DNA of 64,000 nucleotides from Amoebidium appalachense (GCA_963693365.1 CAVNZM010000001.1:15376001-15440000), one strand, 5' to 3'; shown: positions 15,471 to 39,023, counted from the first letter of the stretch. Notes: generated by a model not told the origin, from the sequence alone. A program made the numbers and translations.

Positions 15471-15613
15471 TTTCTCCGCCAGACATTGCGAACTGCATGG
15501 CCAGGAGGTCGGCTGGTGTGCTGTGTGTCGCTGGTGATGGGCCTTGCACTGTTTCATTCTTTTCTGCTCTTCAAGCTGCTATGGCTGTGGTTGCTGCTGG
15601 CTTTCTTCTTCAG
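15471..15613 (+). other. Candidate internal exon encoding a hydrophobic segment
   Basis: A strong acceptor (pyrimidine tract ending TTTTTTATGCCTATTCAG at 15470) and a donor (CAG then GTACTT at 15614) bracket 143 bases of non-repetitive sequence. One open frame encodes a strongly hydrophobic stretch (LVCCVSLVMGLALFHSFLL, then KLLWLWLLLAFFF), like a membrane segment. Another open frame (DIANCMARRSAGVLCVAGDG) would join in phase to the exon at 17693. The phases do not settle whether it belongs to the RING gene. Confidence 0.3.
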
Positions 15614-15679
15614 GTACTTATGCAATGATGTCTCTCTCTCTCTCTCTTCCCCCCCCCCCCCCCCCCCCCCTCTGCCTTC

Positions 15680-15750
<71 letters not shown>

Positions 15751-15993
15751 CTCACACTCTCTTCCCCCCCCCCCCTCCCTCCCCCCTCCCTCCCTTCACT
15801 CTTTCCCTCCCTTCCCCTTCCTCCCTCTCTTCTCTCTCTCTCTCTCTCTCCCCCCCCCCCCCCCTCTTTCCTTCTCACTCTCCCCTCCCTCCTCCCCTCT
15901 TCCCCTCCATGCTCTCCCCTCTTCTCTCTTCTGTCTCTCCCCCTCCCCCCTCCCTCCCCCCTTCCCTCCCTCCCTTCCATCCCCCCCCCCCCC

Positions 15994-16792
15994 TAAGCAC
16001 ATACGCATTTTTCGCTGCACTGCTTTAGTTTGCACACACATCTTCACCGTTTTGCTCACCTTGCTTGCATAAGCAACCCTGCTCGTCTTTGATCAAGACG
16101 GGTTGACCCTCCCAAGTTCAGTTGATGCTGCTGTCTGAGTTGGAGAGTCGTATATACGCAGGCTAAGGGGTCGAAACTCAGACGCAATTGATGACTTGGG
16201 CCCTCCCTGAGGATGGGCTCTGCTTATGACGCATACTGTGCGCATGGCTGATGTTGCATACTTGAATGTTTGCCTTTGCATGTGTCCTGCACCATGCTTC
16301 TCATCGTGCATGCTTACTTCGTACCGTGTTCCGCATTCAAACCCCCCAAGTCTTCTTTCAGAGGTGTCCTTTCAGGACAGACCACTGTGTGGAGACCGCT
16401 TTACTTCCATGCAACCGGGCATGGTTGCTCTGTGTCGTGCATCTGTAAGCACATACACATTTTTCGCTGCACTGCTTTAGTTTGCACACACATCTTCACC
16501 GTTTTGCTCACCTTGCTTGCATAAGCAACCCTGCTCGTCTTTGATCAAGACGGGTTGACCCTCCCAAGTTCAGTTGATGCTGCTGTCTGAGTTGGAGAGT
16601 CGTATATACGCGGGCTAAGGGGTCGAAACTCAGACGCAATTGATGATTTGGGCCTTCCCTGAGGATGGGCTCTGTCTATGACGCATACTGTGCGCATGGC
16701 TGATGTTGCATACTTGAATGTTTGCCTTTGCATGTGTCCTGCACCATGCTTCTCATCGTGTATGCGTACTTCGTACCGTGTTCCGCATTCAA
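15994..16792 (+). repeat. 452-bp tandem repeat, about 1.8 copies
   Basis: TAAGCACATAC followed by CATTTTTCGCTGCACTGCTT starts at 15994 and again at 16446, a period of 452 bp. Copy 1 is complete (15994-16445). Copy 2 runs to about 16792, where poly-C interrupts it. Both contain GTTGACCCTCCCAAGTTCAG, CGTATATACGC, GGATGGGCTCTGC and TACTTCGTACCGTGTTCCGC. The last part of each unit is the poly-C-ended dispersed repeat. Confidence 0.9.
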
Positions 16793-16971
16793 CCCCCCCC
16801 CCCCCCCCCCTCCCCCCCCCCCTTCCCCCTCGTGTGGGGATGCATGCGTGTGTGTGTTTGTGCATGCCCAGAGGGGCTGGCTGGCTGCTTTCCTTTGTAC
16901 AGTAGCACAGCTGTATTTTCCTGATTACTCTTTCCTACTTCACCTTGGTATCCTTGTCCTCCTCTCTCCCC

Positions 16972-17019
<48 letters not shown>

Positions 17020-17084
17020 CCCCCGCCCTCCCCCTCCCCCTCCTCCACCCACCCACCCACCCACCACCCCCTCCTCCATCCCCC

Positions 17085-17363
17085 TGATCAAGACGGGTTG
17101 ACCCACCCAAGTTCAGTTGATGCTGCTGTCTGAGTTGGAGCGTCGTATATACGCGGGCTAAGGGGTCGAAACTCAGACGCAATTGATGACTTGGGCCCTC
17201 CCTGAGGATGGGCTCTGCTTATGACGCATACTGTGCGCATGGCTGATGCTGCATACTTGAATGTTTGCCTTTGCATGTGTCCTGCACCATGCTTCTCATC
17301 GTGTATGCGTACTTCGTACTGTGTTCCGCATTCAAACCCCCCCCCCCCCCCCCCCCCCCCCCC
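17085..17363 (+). repeat. Partial third copy of the 452-bp unit plus poly-C
   Basis: From TGATCAAGACGGGTTGACC to TTCCGCATTCAAA, nearly identical to the same segment in the two upstream copies, then about 27 C residues. It is separated from copy 2 by poly-C and C-rich DNA (16793-17084). Confidence 0.85.
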
Positions 17364-17692
17364 TTTCCTCTAAAAAGTAATTAGCCGCAACATTTTTAGA
17401 CTGCGCCTTGCTGACGTCAATTATCGATTCAAAGAGGCCAAGAAAATGAAAGGCCTATTTACCGCTACCCTACAAGTCACATGACTATGATAATGATGAC
17501 AATAGTGAAATTAATAACAATAATCGGGCACCGTGGATGTTGGATATCCTCACCGTGTACTCTCCGTGTCTCCTGCACGCATTCTATGCCACACACCAAG
17601 CCCTTTGTCGATTATTTTGGTACTTAGGCATAAATGGCAACTAATGCTGCGTTCTGATTACCAGCTTTATACGAGGCATCTCAGCACATCAG

Positions 17693-18252
17693 ATGCAGCT
17701 ACGACGGCTTGGCCCACTGCTCAGTTCGACCATCGACCCTGTCAACCTCAGACTCACCCTGCTTGACAGAGACTTCACTGAAAATGGTAACCCCCCCCCC
17801 CCCCCCCCCCCTCTCCGGCGGGTGTGTGTGTTGATGCGGTGATGATGGTGACAGTGGTGGTGGTGTTGGCTGGGGAGCGGGATGGAAAGGGAGGTGGGAT
17901 ATGTTTTTTGATAACATGATGGCATCACTCTCTTACACTAACATACTCCACCTACTCAGACTACGAAGCACTCCTTGCACTAGAAGACAGCCCCTACGCC
18001 CAAAAATGCGGCGGGGTCAGCACCGACGTGTTCCAGAAGCTTCCGAGTGCCGTTGTGTCATCTGATTGGTTGAGAGAGGCGTCGCTTGGCCCCGGTTTTA
18101 CCAGCGAGTGTTGCATATGTCTGGAGGAGTATGGGGTGGGGCAGAGAGTGAGAGCACTGGCCTGCAACCACAGGTACCACTTGCACTGCATCGACACGTG
18201 GCTGGCTAGCTCCCCATGCTGCCCGATATGCAAGTGCAGTGTGGTGCCGTGA
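17693..18252 (+). CDS. RING-H2 finger protein, probable E3 ubiquitin ligase (two secure exons)
   Basis: Exons 17693-17786 and 17960-18252 join in phase 1 to give 128 residues if translation starts at the ATG at 17693, or 140 if the candidate exon at 12757 is added. The junction restores DRDFTEN joined to DYEALLALED, a motif that often precedes RING-H2 domains. The RING-H2 domain occupies the C-terminal part: C-x2-C (CCIC), 14 residues, C-x-H-x2-H-x2-C (CNHRYHLHC), ten residues, CPIC, so all eight zinc ligands are present. RING-H2 domains recruit ubiquitin-conjugating enzymes; substrate and location are unknown. The protein ends 12 residues after the last ligand. Upstream exon structure is uncertain because the intervening DNA is repetitive. 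Confidence 0.75.
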
Positions 18253-18495
18253 TGTGGTGTAATGATTAGAGGGGTTATGGATGAATATATATATTTTCTT
18301 TTCCCTCTTTACCCTAAAGCTTTTTGGAGGGAGGGAGGGGGTGGAGGGGAGGGGATGGGGAGAGGGGGAGGGGTTGGAGGGGAGGGGGGGGGGGGGGTAA
18401 GGCGGGGAAGGGGAGAGGGGGGGGGGGGGGGGAGGGGGTAATACATGTGGTTACTCCCCACCCTCCTCTCCCCCACCCATTTTTCTTAGGGTGTT

Positions 18496-18538
<43 letters not shown>

Positions 18539-18979
18539 TGTGTGGTATGAACTGAACGGAAGGGTTGTTCTTGTACTGCCTTCTTTCTAGCTCCAATTCT
18601 AAAAAAAATAGTCGCGCGCAGATGAACACAAACACGTTAAATACGCGAGGTGCCTGCTCGCAAGTGCACACACACAAAACCACCCACGCGCGCGCACACA
18701 CACGGAAAACCCCCATTTAAAGAAAACGTACACAACACGACCCGTCTCGTGAACGTTTGCGGGTGCTGGGAGATGGGTTATCTAGAGCTGTGTTTTGATT
18801 GGCTGACTAGGCCTTTATTATCTTTTGCTGCGACGCAAATTTAGGCGGGGTGTTTTCGAGCGAGACAGCACTTTATCCTAGTATCATGGAGCAAGTGTTT
18901 CTGGGACATTTCTTTTTTTGCTCTGCGCCTGGTTATGGTGGTGCACGTCTTTTCTTTCTTTTTCTTTTTTTTGGTTTGG

Positions 18980-19038
<59 letters not shown>

Positions 19039-19783
19039 TAGATAATGACTACAAAAATTGCTTTTGATAATTTTGTTGTGTCCATATATAGTTCTGAATG
19101 GTGACATCTGGTTGGTCTATTTTTCACGCTGGTATCTGATGAATGATGTATAGACAATAGCCCTGGCTGGCTGTTCTTTTTTGATCCAACCGCTTGATTG
19201 TATTTATTTTGTCCGGAATTACAAGGCTTCAATGCATTGATAAATACAGAATTACAAATGTGTCAGAGCGCAACTGTCTATGACCACATCTTGGTATTGT
19301 TGTGATAATCGGACCTGCCTGATATCTTTCTAATATCGCAGCAGTGCAATATGTCGCGATAGACCGGGAACTTGAGAGGCTCAGCAGTGCTCCAGGATCG
19401 ATCCCTACAATAGGGGCCAATACCAGTGGGAGGTGGGGTGGGGCGGGATGGAAGAAAGCCTCGGAGGGGGGAAAGGGAGAGGGGGGGGGGGGGGGGGAAG
19501 GGGGGGGGGGGGAGGGGAGGGAGGGGGGAGGGGAGGGGAGGGGGGGAGGCAATCAATTTGGCAGTATTAGTGGGTAAACATAGAAAACATTGAACTGCGC
19601 CCGGCTGCTCGGAGTCGGGACTGTCGACGTTGTCAACACAGCAACCGCCAATCATCTGGCTCTAACCGCAATTTTTCGCATACCATGGCTGGCTGACTCC
19701 CCAGGTCAAATCCCCATAAACTGTGAAAGACGCTGTCACGGAGCATTTCGAATAATCCGAATACAATGTATTGTTTTCTTTTG
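18253..19783. other. Intergenic: poly-G tracts and unique islands
   Basis: Poly-G or G-rich DNA lies at about 18325-18440, 18498-18537, 18980-19037 and 19460-19550. Unique islands (18540-18970, 19038-19440 and 19551-19783) carry CCAAT-type pentamers at 18797-18801 (ATTGG) and 19648-19652 but no supported exon. Confidence 0.6.
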
Positions 19784-20589
19784 ACTCGGGTTTATTGATC
19801 AGTTGATGAAGGCAACGTGCAGCCACAGGCTACATAACCACCAATAGAACTGAAAAAGCCAAAGCTACGAAATAAAAATAAAGCGAAAAGTGACAAAGGA
19901 CACCAGCGGGCGAAACCGTAAGTGTACGTGTATGCGTGAAACTAGTTTGCTCCAACTAGTCATATGCATCGATGTTGACCAGACCACACTCTGCAAGAAG
20001 ACATCATTACTGCTCCTTCCCAACAGGCCCCCCTCAAAACCTATCGAGGCACAGCAAGCAAGTCAGCCTCTAAAAGAGCAATGCAGACCAAATCTGAGCC
20101 AAAAAAAAACAATCCCAACGGGCCCGGCCCCTAGATAACCCGGAGAAACTGCATCTAGCTCTCTGATAAGGTGGCCTAGTTGTGGCAGGACACACAGAAA
20201 AACACAATTACAGAATGCATGCAAGCAAACCCGGTCATTGCCATACGACTGGAGGCTAAGGACTGGCAGTCACTTGGAAAGCTCCCCGACGACCAAGTAG
20301 CGGCCCCTCCACTCACGCAGCGCAGAAGTAGCTGAAGAAGTTGCAGCAGCCCACCGCCAATAGGTCGCGTAGAAGCGTAGACAGCGTGTAGAAGTTACCA
20401 TAGGTTGCAGTGGACCACCAGGCGTTGAAGAAACCACTTCTCAAGCGAGTAACTCCGCGAAAGGGAGATGCCCCCACACTCTCACAGCAGTAGGAATACA
20501 CCAGGCCACACCACACACACGCTGCAGTCACGTTCCCCTGAGTGGGACTCCCTCCCACCACAAAAAGAAGAAACGAAAGCCTTTATATA
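19784..20589 (-). other. Unidentified transcription-unit-like element (source-type copy of a retroposed sequence)
   Basis: Read on the minus strand, a TATA-like TATATAAAG (20589-20581) is followed by about 800 bases ending in a polyadenylation hexamer AATAAA (19796-19791) and the tail ACCCGAGT. The last 240 bases (20023-19784) are duplicated at 20888-20649 with about 97% identity by eye, and that copy ends in an A-tract, so this sequence has been copied through RNA. An 83-codon frame at 20561-20313 has no ATG and no recognised domain. It could be a SINE/LINE fragment, a non-coding gene or the 3' part of an unknown gene. Confidence 0.4.
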
Positions 20590-20620
20590 CCTGCCATGGT
20601 GAAGAATCGGGAAAAAAAAG

Positions 20621-20651
<31 letters not shown>

Positions 20652-20886
20652 CGGTTTTATTGATCCGTTGATGAAGGCAACGTGCAGCCACAGGCTACAT
20701 AACCACCAATAGAACTGAAAAAGCCAAAGCTACGAAATAAAAATAAAGCGACAAGTGACAAAGGACACCAGCGGGCAAAACCTTAAGTGTACGTGTATGC
20801 GTGAAACTAGTTTGCTCCAACTAGTCATATGCATCGATGTTGACCAGACCACACTCAGCAAGAAGACATCATTACTGCTGCTTCCC
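20621..20886 (-). mobile_element. 5'-truncated retroposed copy with A-tract and target-site duplication
   Basis: On the minus strand: 238 bases matching 20021-19784 (about 7 mismatches), AATAAA at 20661-20656, then about 28 A residues (T's at 20621-20648). The + strand 11-mer AAAAAAAAGTT occurs directly on both sides (20612-20622 and 20887-20897), as expected of a target-site duplication made by target-primed reverse transcription. The matching boundary ends exactly at the second duplication. No reverse transcriptase is encoded here, so mobilisation in trans is inferred. Confidence 0.75.
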
Positions 20887-20897
20887 AAAAAAAAGTT

Positions 20898-21598
20898 GAC
20901 GTGACAGTTAATGATGAGATCGAAGTGAAAGTTATAACTCAGATTAGAGGAACTAAACCAACAGAAATCTGCCACAGGAACATATTAAATAGAAGATTGG
21001 CTTAAACTTGGAAAATTTTCAAGGTTCATATGTTACAGCCCACCATTTTCCCAGGGCGGTTTACATGCGCAGTTGATAATGGGGACTGGGTCACGATTTT
21101 CCTGGAGTAAGTTTTGGGAGAAAATTGGCTGTCAAAATAGGCCAATCGCAAATCTTTAAAATCATGGCAGCTATTTCATGTTTATAAAGTTTCATTAGTG
21201 CTAATAATAGTAAGCACTGTCGAGTTGAATATAGGAAACTCAAAAGCCTCATTGTGCGTAGCTGAAATAAGCTAATATCCGTGCCTAGTTTTCTTGAAAA
21301 GGCAAACCGCTGTCTATCTAGCTACGAGCACCTGTATTTAGTCGCAAAATGAGTATACGCGATCATGCCTCAAAGCGAAGCAAACAGATATGCCATTAGC
21401 ATTCCTGAGCGGTAAACGGTCCGGGCTGCCTGTACATTAATTGCACGACAAAACTTCGCACACCAACATAGCTACCACACACACGGAACACACGGAGGGT
21501 CCGGTGTGAGGGAAACGTGTCAAACACACACTAGAATTTGGTAGATTCCATAGGCACGTACGAAACTACCGCGTTCTTTTTGTCTTCTGGAAGCAAAA
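20898..21598 (+). promoter_or_regulatory. Upstream region of the cupredoxin/SdrD-B gene
   Basis: Unique sequence without exons. CCAAT-type pentamers are at 21124-21128 (ATTGG) and 21142-21146. No clear TATA box was found close to the start codon at 21599. Confidence 0.35.
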
Positions 21599-33543
<11,945 letters not shown>

Positions 33544-33545
33544 AG

Positions 33546-33576
<31 letters not shown>

Positions 33577-34979
33577 ACACACACACACATCTGTTACATA
33601 TATATAAGGCCCCATTTGGAATAGCCCTGCTCGGTACCGGTGCCGAAGAAGAAGTGGCATGTGCATGGTGTGCATAAAAAGATATATAGATATTAACAAG
33701 TGCTGGTTTGGTGAAGTTATTTGGCGTGATTATCAGCGGCATTCAAAGTTATATTTTTTGTTAATATAACATGTGTAACATGTTTAACCTGATATCTACC
33801 TTATCAACACACTTGTGGACCGTACTGTGTCAGGGCACACAGGAGACTTTATGAAGGTTGGATTAATTGCTATAATGATGATGTATGCATGATGATATGA
33901 TAAGTATGGAGGCATGTTTGCAAACACAGCAGATGATTCTAATAAATCGATGTCGAGCTATATAAAACAATAAAAAAAAGTAGGAATATGCTACCGCACC
34001 GTTTGATTTATTTGCCTCTGTCATTAGCATTTGGGCGTGTTCCAACCACTTTACATGGAACAGAACGTACATGTGTGGACACGGCCTGCGGAGTCGACCA
34101 CCGCCAAGGAATTGATGGTCCTCTTTTTTTTTGTTTCCCCTTCTTTCCTCCAAGGGGGGTTAGGGAGGGGGAGGGAGGGAGGGCAGCACGTCCAAGCCCA
34201 CTCTCCAGGGCCCCATGCATGCCTTTCGGGTTCTTGGCCATCTATATCATCATAGGTTGCTAAGGCACTACACTTGGTAAAAACAAAAAGAAACTCACAC
34301 TATGCTACAGGCCGGAGGGTACACGCGTGCCAGTGGGTCCCCGGCCTGCAGCCATGACTCACGCGCGCATGCGCGGGCCGGTGAAGGACTCCTGTCACCC
34401 GAGGCTCACCTTCCAAATATAGTGTGGTAACTGGGAAACTGTTTGGATGATCGAGTTTTCTAGAAGCTTATCTCTGATTGGTGTTTGCTTCATTTTGGCG
34501 CGAAACTACCCCCACTGGGCCACGCCCTGGCAGGTCCCGAATCCCAGGCTCCCAGTTTCACACGGTTGCTTCCTGCTGCTAATTCTTGTCTTCGAATTAT
34601 TACGCAGTTTTCCTTTTCACCGATGCTTACATTCGACGGCTTCCTTTCAGCATGTACCTTTGGTGTAGTTTACCTATGCAAACATCCTCTGTGTAGTTTA
34701 CCTTTCTAAACATCTGCTGTGTAGTTTACCTTTTTAAACATCGGCTGTGTAGTCTACCTCTTCAAACTACCTCTTCAAACATCCGCTGTGTAGTTAGCCT
34801 TAAACTCTGCTGCGTAGTAAATTAACCTCTTTGAACACCTGCATCTGTTGCGTAGTTTTTAACCTCTTTAAGGATCCTCGGGGTGGCCCGTGCAGCGCTA
34901 GTCCGCAAAACATAGCCACAGCGGAAACCGACCAGCCCAAACTACGTACTCTTCGCCCGTACTTTGTAAAGTGTCCACT
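33544..34979 (+). promoter_or_regulatory. 3' flank of the mosaic gene and upstream region of the F-box gene
   Basis: CA repeats (33545-33588) and unique DNA follow the stop codon. Polyadenylation hexamers AATAAA are at 33941-33946 and 33969-33974. Further right are a CCAAT box (ATTGG 34477-34481) and a perfect E2F-type palindrome TTTTGGCGCGAAA at 34493-34505, about 480 bases before the F-box start codon. A minisatellite follows (separate entry). No exon was recognised between 33544 and 34979. Confidence 0.45.
34660..34880 (+). repeat. Minisatellite, about 26-30-bp unit
   Basis: Imperfect tandem copies of CTGTGTAGTTTACCTTTCTA followed by AACATC. At least six GTGTAGT or GCGTAGT starts can be counted, and the copies diverge toward the right end. 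It lies immediately upstream of the F-box gene start. Confidence 0.75.
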
Positions 34980-35649
34980 ATGGCCGTACAGGTACAAGAA
35001 TCGAAGGGGCTATTCTTCCTGCCAGAAAACCCCAGCGAAGGTTAGTTTTTCTCTTAGTTTTTCTCGCTCCCCTCTTTCCCCCCCCCCCCCCCCCCCCCTC
35101 CCCCTCTTGCCCCCCTTGAAGTTCCCCCCTCCCCCCCCCCCCCCCCTCCCCCCGCCTTCATGAGTGTGCTCTTCGTACTCTGTAACGCATTTTATACCCT
35201 CCCCCATTCTATACCCCCTCCCTTCCCCCAGGGCCCTCCTCTCCCGACTTCCTACCCTTTTCTCCCCTTTATTTTGACTCCCCTTCCCCTTCACTTCTGG
35301 CGACCTTACTTTGTTTAGTGCATTCTTTCGACATCCCCCCCCCCCCCCCCCTCCTCCCTGCCTCCCCTTATCATTCCTCCCGTTCAACCTCATTCAAACC
35401 CAACTCAACCGGCAACCCTGTCCCCCCCCCCCCCCCCCCCCCTTCCCCTGCACCCACTCCTCTCGTGGGGTTGGTTATACATGAATTTCCGTTAATACCA
35501 CCCCCTCCTTACTCTCACTCCTCTCCCGCCAAACAAATATGTACAACACATGCGCGCGGGCGCACGCACGCACACACGCATGCCCACTTGCCCGCCTGCA
35601 CGAACTTACGAACGCACGCACACGCACACAACGCGCATGCGTGCGCGCG

Positions 35650-35722
<73 letters not shown>

Positions 35723-36841
35723 CATGCACACACACACACATACACACACACACACACACACTCCCCAGTGGCACCAACTCACTCTGAAGGGGCTTCTTCT
35801 TGTTCCATCCCCTGTCACTGTCGACATGAATTGTTTTTTAGCGTTCTGCTGCAGAAAAACACTCCTATTTCCCCACCCCCCTTCTGTCCCTTCACTCTCG
35901 TCCTCCCCTACAGTATAGAGTACAATGCTTGCCGATGTCCCCCTCCCTCCCCCCTCTCCCCCCCCCCCCCCCCTTCTCGGCCCCACTTTTTTCTTGCAAC
36001 ACACATATTTCTCGATTCCCCTCCCCTCCCTCTGCTTTCTCTATTCCCCCGAAGTTCTCTCCCTATCCCTCCCTAACTCCCTCCCTTCTGCTGCCCCCTC
36101 CCTCCTGTCTGCTCTCTTGACCTTTCGTTTCCTATTCGTAACCCTCCCTCTCTTTTACTCTTCCCCTTCCTCCCTCTCGTCTATCTCTCTTTCTCTCTCT
36201 CCCTCTCTCCCTCCCTGTCCCTCGCCCACGCACACAAACACACATTCTCTTTCTCTCTCTCTCACGTCTTCCCCCTCTCTTCTCTCTCCTCCTCTCCCTC
36301 TCTTTTATCTCTTTTCATCTCTTCTCTCTCTCCTTCTCTTCTCTCTCTGCCTCTCCCTGTCACTCCCTCCCCCCTTCCCCCCTCCCTCCGTCCCTCCCTT
36401 CCTCCCTCCCTCCCTCCCCGCCCGCCCTCCCTCTCTCCCTCCCTCTAAAATTCCTCCCTCCCCCCCCTCCCCCCCCTCCCCCCCCCCCCCCCCCCCCCCC
36501 ACACACACACAGAATGTGCACATGTTGTGTGGCATACTCGACAGGCGGTCTTGTTTACATATGCCTCCATGCAATTCGTTACTATTATTTTTGCTCTCAC
36601 ACTGCCTGCACCAGCCCCTCCCCTCCCTCCCCACACACACACACCACCTCCTCCTCCAGAAGTAGGCAGAACATCGAAGAGTTTAATCAAACCCCCCCCC
36701 TCCTCCCCCCCCCCTTCTCCCCCCTCCCCCCCCCTCCCCCCCCCCCCCCCCCCCCCCGGCACCCCCTCTCCCCCTTCTCCCCGATGTGCTGCAGCTTCAA
36801 TTTACGTGCCAGGTGGATGGGGAGGGAGGGGGGGAAGAGGG

Positions 36842-36872
<31 letters not shown>

Positions 36873-39023
36873 AGAGACAAATGTGCTAATGTGGTATCCC
36901 CCCTTGCAGGCTGCCTCCTCTCTAGGTTGCCGGATGAGCTGCTGCTGCACGTGGTGCGCTACTTGGCCCTCAGAGACCGCCTAAACTGGGCTCTGGTCTG
37001 CCACCGCGCAAACATCCTGGCCCGCAGCCCCCGTGCTGGCATGCTAAATATAACCCTGCCCGTCATGAATGCACCTAATAATAGCCACTTGGTAGTCGAC
37101 ACGTCGGTGCTTCACGCTCTTGGCCCTGCGGTGGAGAGGTTGAAATTCGACGTCGGCTCGCTTTTTAAACGCCACGAGAAATTGAAAAATCCGGCCGTAA
37201 CATCCGAAAATACCGACCCACCGTTGGCCAAGTCTTCCGATAAACCTTTAATCGAATTTACCGGCTCGATGGCCGAATTTCTCCCCAGGTGCACGAAACT
37301 GTCTATCGCATGGCATATCCGGATTCTCTACTATGAGTGCGGTCGCTGGGCAAGAGAGATTGCGCCAGTGGTGATTCGATTACTCGATGGAATGTGCGAT
37401 CAGGTGAGGGACGTCAGTGTTATCGGGACCGAGATGGTGCCCGATCTTATGGTGGATCTTTTGGGGCTAATATGGGCAAATTGTTCCTCATTGGAGCGAT
37501 TCGATTTTGGCGGCGCGGATATACCAATGCAAGACTGGCCGAACGAGACCAGACGGCCCCATCCCTCGATCAAGTCTGTGCGCTTCGCACAGACACCACA
37601 CGACAAGAAAGAGGTCGAGCGGTTTTTGTCGCAGGTTCCAAATTTGGAAGTTTTGGAGCTAATCGGCGCGATCGAGCCGGATCATATGGGGGACTACGTG
37701 TTCCAGGTCGACGCCTCGTGTTTGGCCCCGTGCAAGAAATTGCGGTGTCTTACTTTGGACGCCATCGCGAGCCGCGAGGGGGACGAAGATATTGACATCG
37801 CCGGCCTTCCCGTCATTCCCGAACTAGAGGAGTTTTGCGCGATTGCCAATGAGATCGACCTTGGGAATTTGGCCGGGTGTCCTAATTTGCGGCGGGTGGA
37901 GGTCACCTCGTTTGCCGAGGACGAGTTTCCGGCGCTTACGACGACTAGATTGGAGGAACTAGTTATTAAACGTGGACCACCGGACGGCTTCTACATGGGC
38001 ATGGTAGCGGGCAGGCTTGATTTCTTAAAGCAAAACACGGAAACTCTACGAAAGCTCGAGGTTTCCGGTACTTGGACGGGCACCGACACACTTCCGCTAC
38101 TGAAATCGCTGGAATACCTCAAGTTGCTGGCGGCGCACGTGCCAACCGAGCATTTATCATTGGAAAATCACCCGAAAATTAAGCACCTGACGCTGATGCA
38201 TGTCAGTGGGGTAGAGTTCCTCGGAGCAGGTGTTGCCGCAAATTTGACGCATGTGCATTTGTATATGTGTTCTGATCTAAGAGACGTCGGTTTTCTGAGT
38301 CAGTGCGGGCGACTAACGGAGTTGATAGTGAGCAGTTGCCGGTCGATCGCCAATCTGGAGCCGATCGCAAATTTCCCATCTTTGGTGCGCGCGGAAATCC
38401 GTGCGTGTGACCAAGTGCGATCGGTGGTAGTCACGGATTGTCCAGTGCTGAAGTACTTTTCTATATATGAGATGCGATCGCTGATCGAGATCAAAAATGC
38501 CCATTGCATGAAGCCTCAACAGGCCGACGTCTGTAATGAGAGAGAGAAGGTGGTCAAATCAATATCAATCACCGGCTGTGAGCGCTTAAGCGAAATCGAC
38601 ATTGGGCTTAGGGATTTCCAAGCTCTAGAACGGTTGGTGTTGGCCAACAACGCGCCTTCGGGGTTGAACATCCGCGGAGATTTACGAAAATTCCAATCGC
38701 TCGTGTCGCTCCAGCTGGATAACGTCACTTTCGGTGAGGGTAATAAGCGATGGTCCATCAGCAAACACCCCGATATTCAGGAGATTGTAATTTCACGTAT
38801 GCCGGATCTGCGGAGTTTGGGTCGCCCGTCGTCTCCCATTCATTCGGTTAAGAGAGTCAGCATCAGCAATTGCCCGTTGCTGAACAATATATCGGGGCTA
38901 CGGCAGTGTCCTAATTTGCGCGAAATTTTGCCTTCCGATTTGCCGCTGATCAACAGTTTGGCGGGATTGGACAGGCACCCGGGACTTCGCAGAGCGAGGG
39001 TGGGAAAACTTCCCGACAAATAG
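34980..39023 (+). CDS. F-box / leucine-rich-repeat protein, two exons
   Basis: Exon 1 (34980-35040) encodes MAVQVQESKGLFFLPENPSE and ends in phase 1 at donor GTTAGT. Exon 2 (36910-39023, acceptor cccttgcag) enters in phase 1. The product is 724 residues. The F-box is at about 22-62 (LSRLPDELLLHVVRYLALRD, then LNWALVCHRAN). Irregular leucine-rich repeats fill about residues 250-720, for example LEYLKLLAAHV, IKHLTLMHVSGVEFLG and LTELIVSSCRSIANLEPI. F-box proteins of this class are substrate receptors of SCF ubiquitin ligases, with the F-box binding Skp1 and the repeats binding the target; the target is unknown. Exon 2 is GC-balanced and repeat-free, in sharp contrast to the 1.9-kb intron before it. 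If exon 1 is wrong, the F-box still lies wholly within exon 2. Confidence 0.85.
35041..36909. repeat. Intron 1 of the F-box gene: C/T-rich and CA-rich DNA
   Basis: Poly-C tracts (35081-35098, 35128-35146, 35336-35352 and 35421-35442), a degraded poly-C-ended repeat (about 35158-35200, TCTTCGTACTCTGTAACGC), a mixed CA/CG array (35550-35760), long CT-rich DNA (35935-36480) and poly-G (36846-36872) near the acceptor. Confidence 0.85.

Noticed and set aside
20313-20561. 83-codon minus-strand frame within the retroposon source
   Set aside because: It lacks an ATG and any known similarity. I kept only the transcription-unit interpretation.
19784-20888. A small LTR element, suggested by 240-bp direct repeats 625 bp apart
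   Set aside because: No TG...CA termini. One copy carries an A-tract and its own target-site duplication, which fits retroposition instead.
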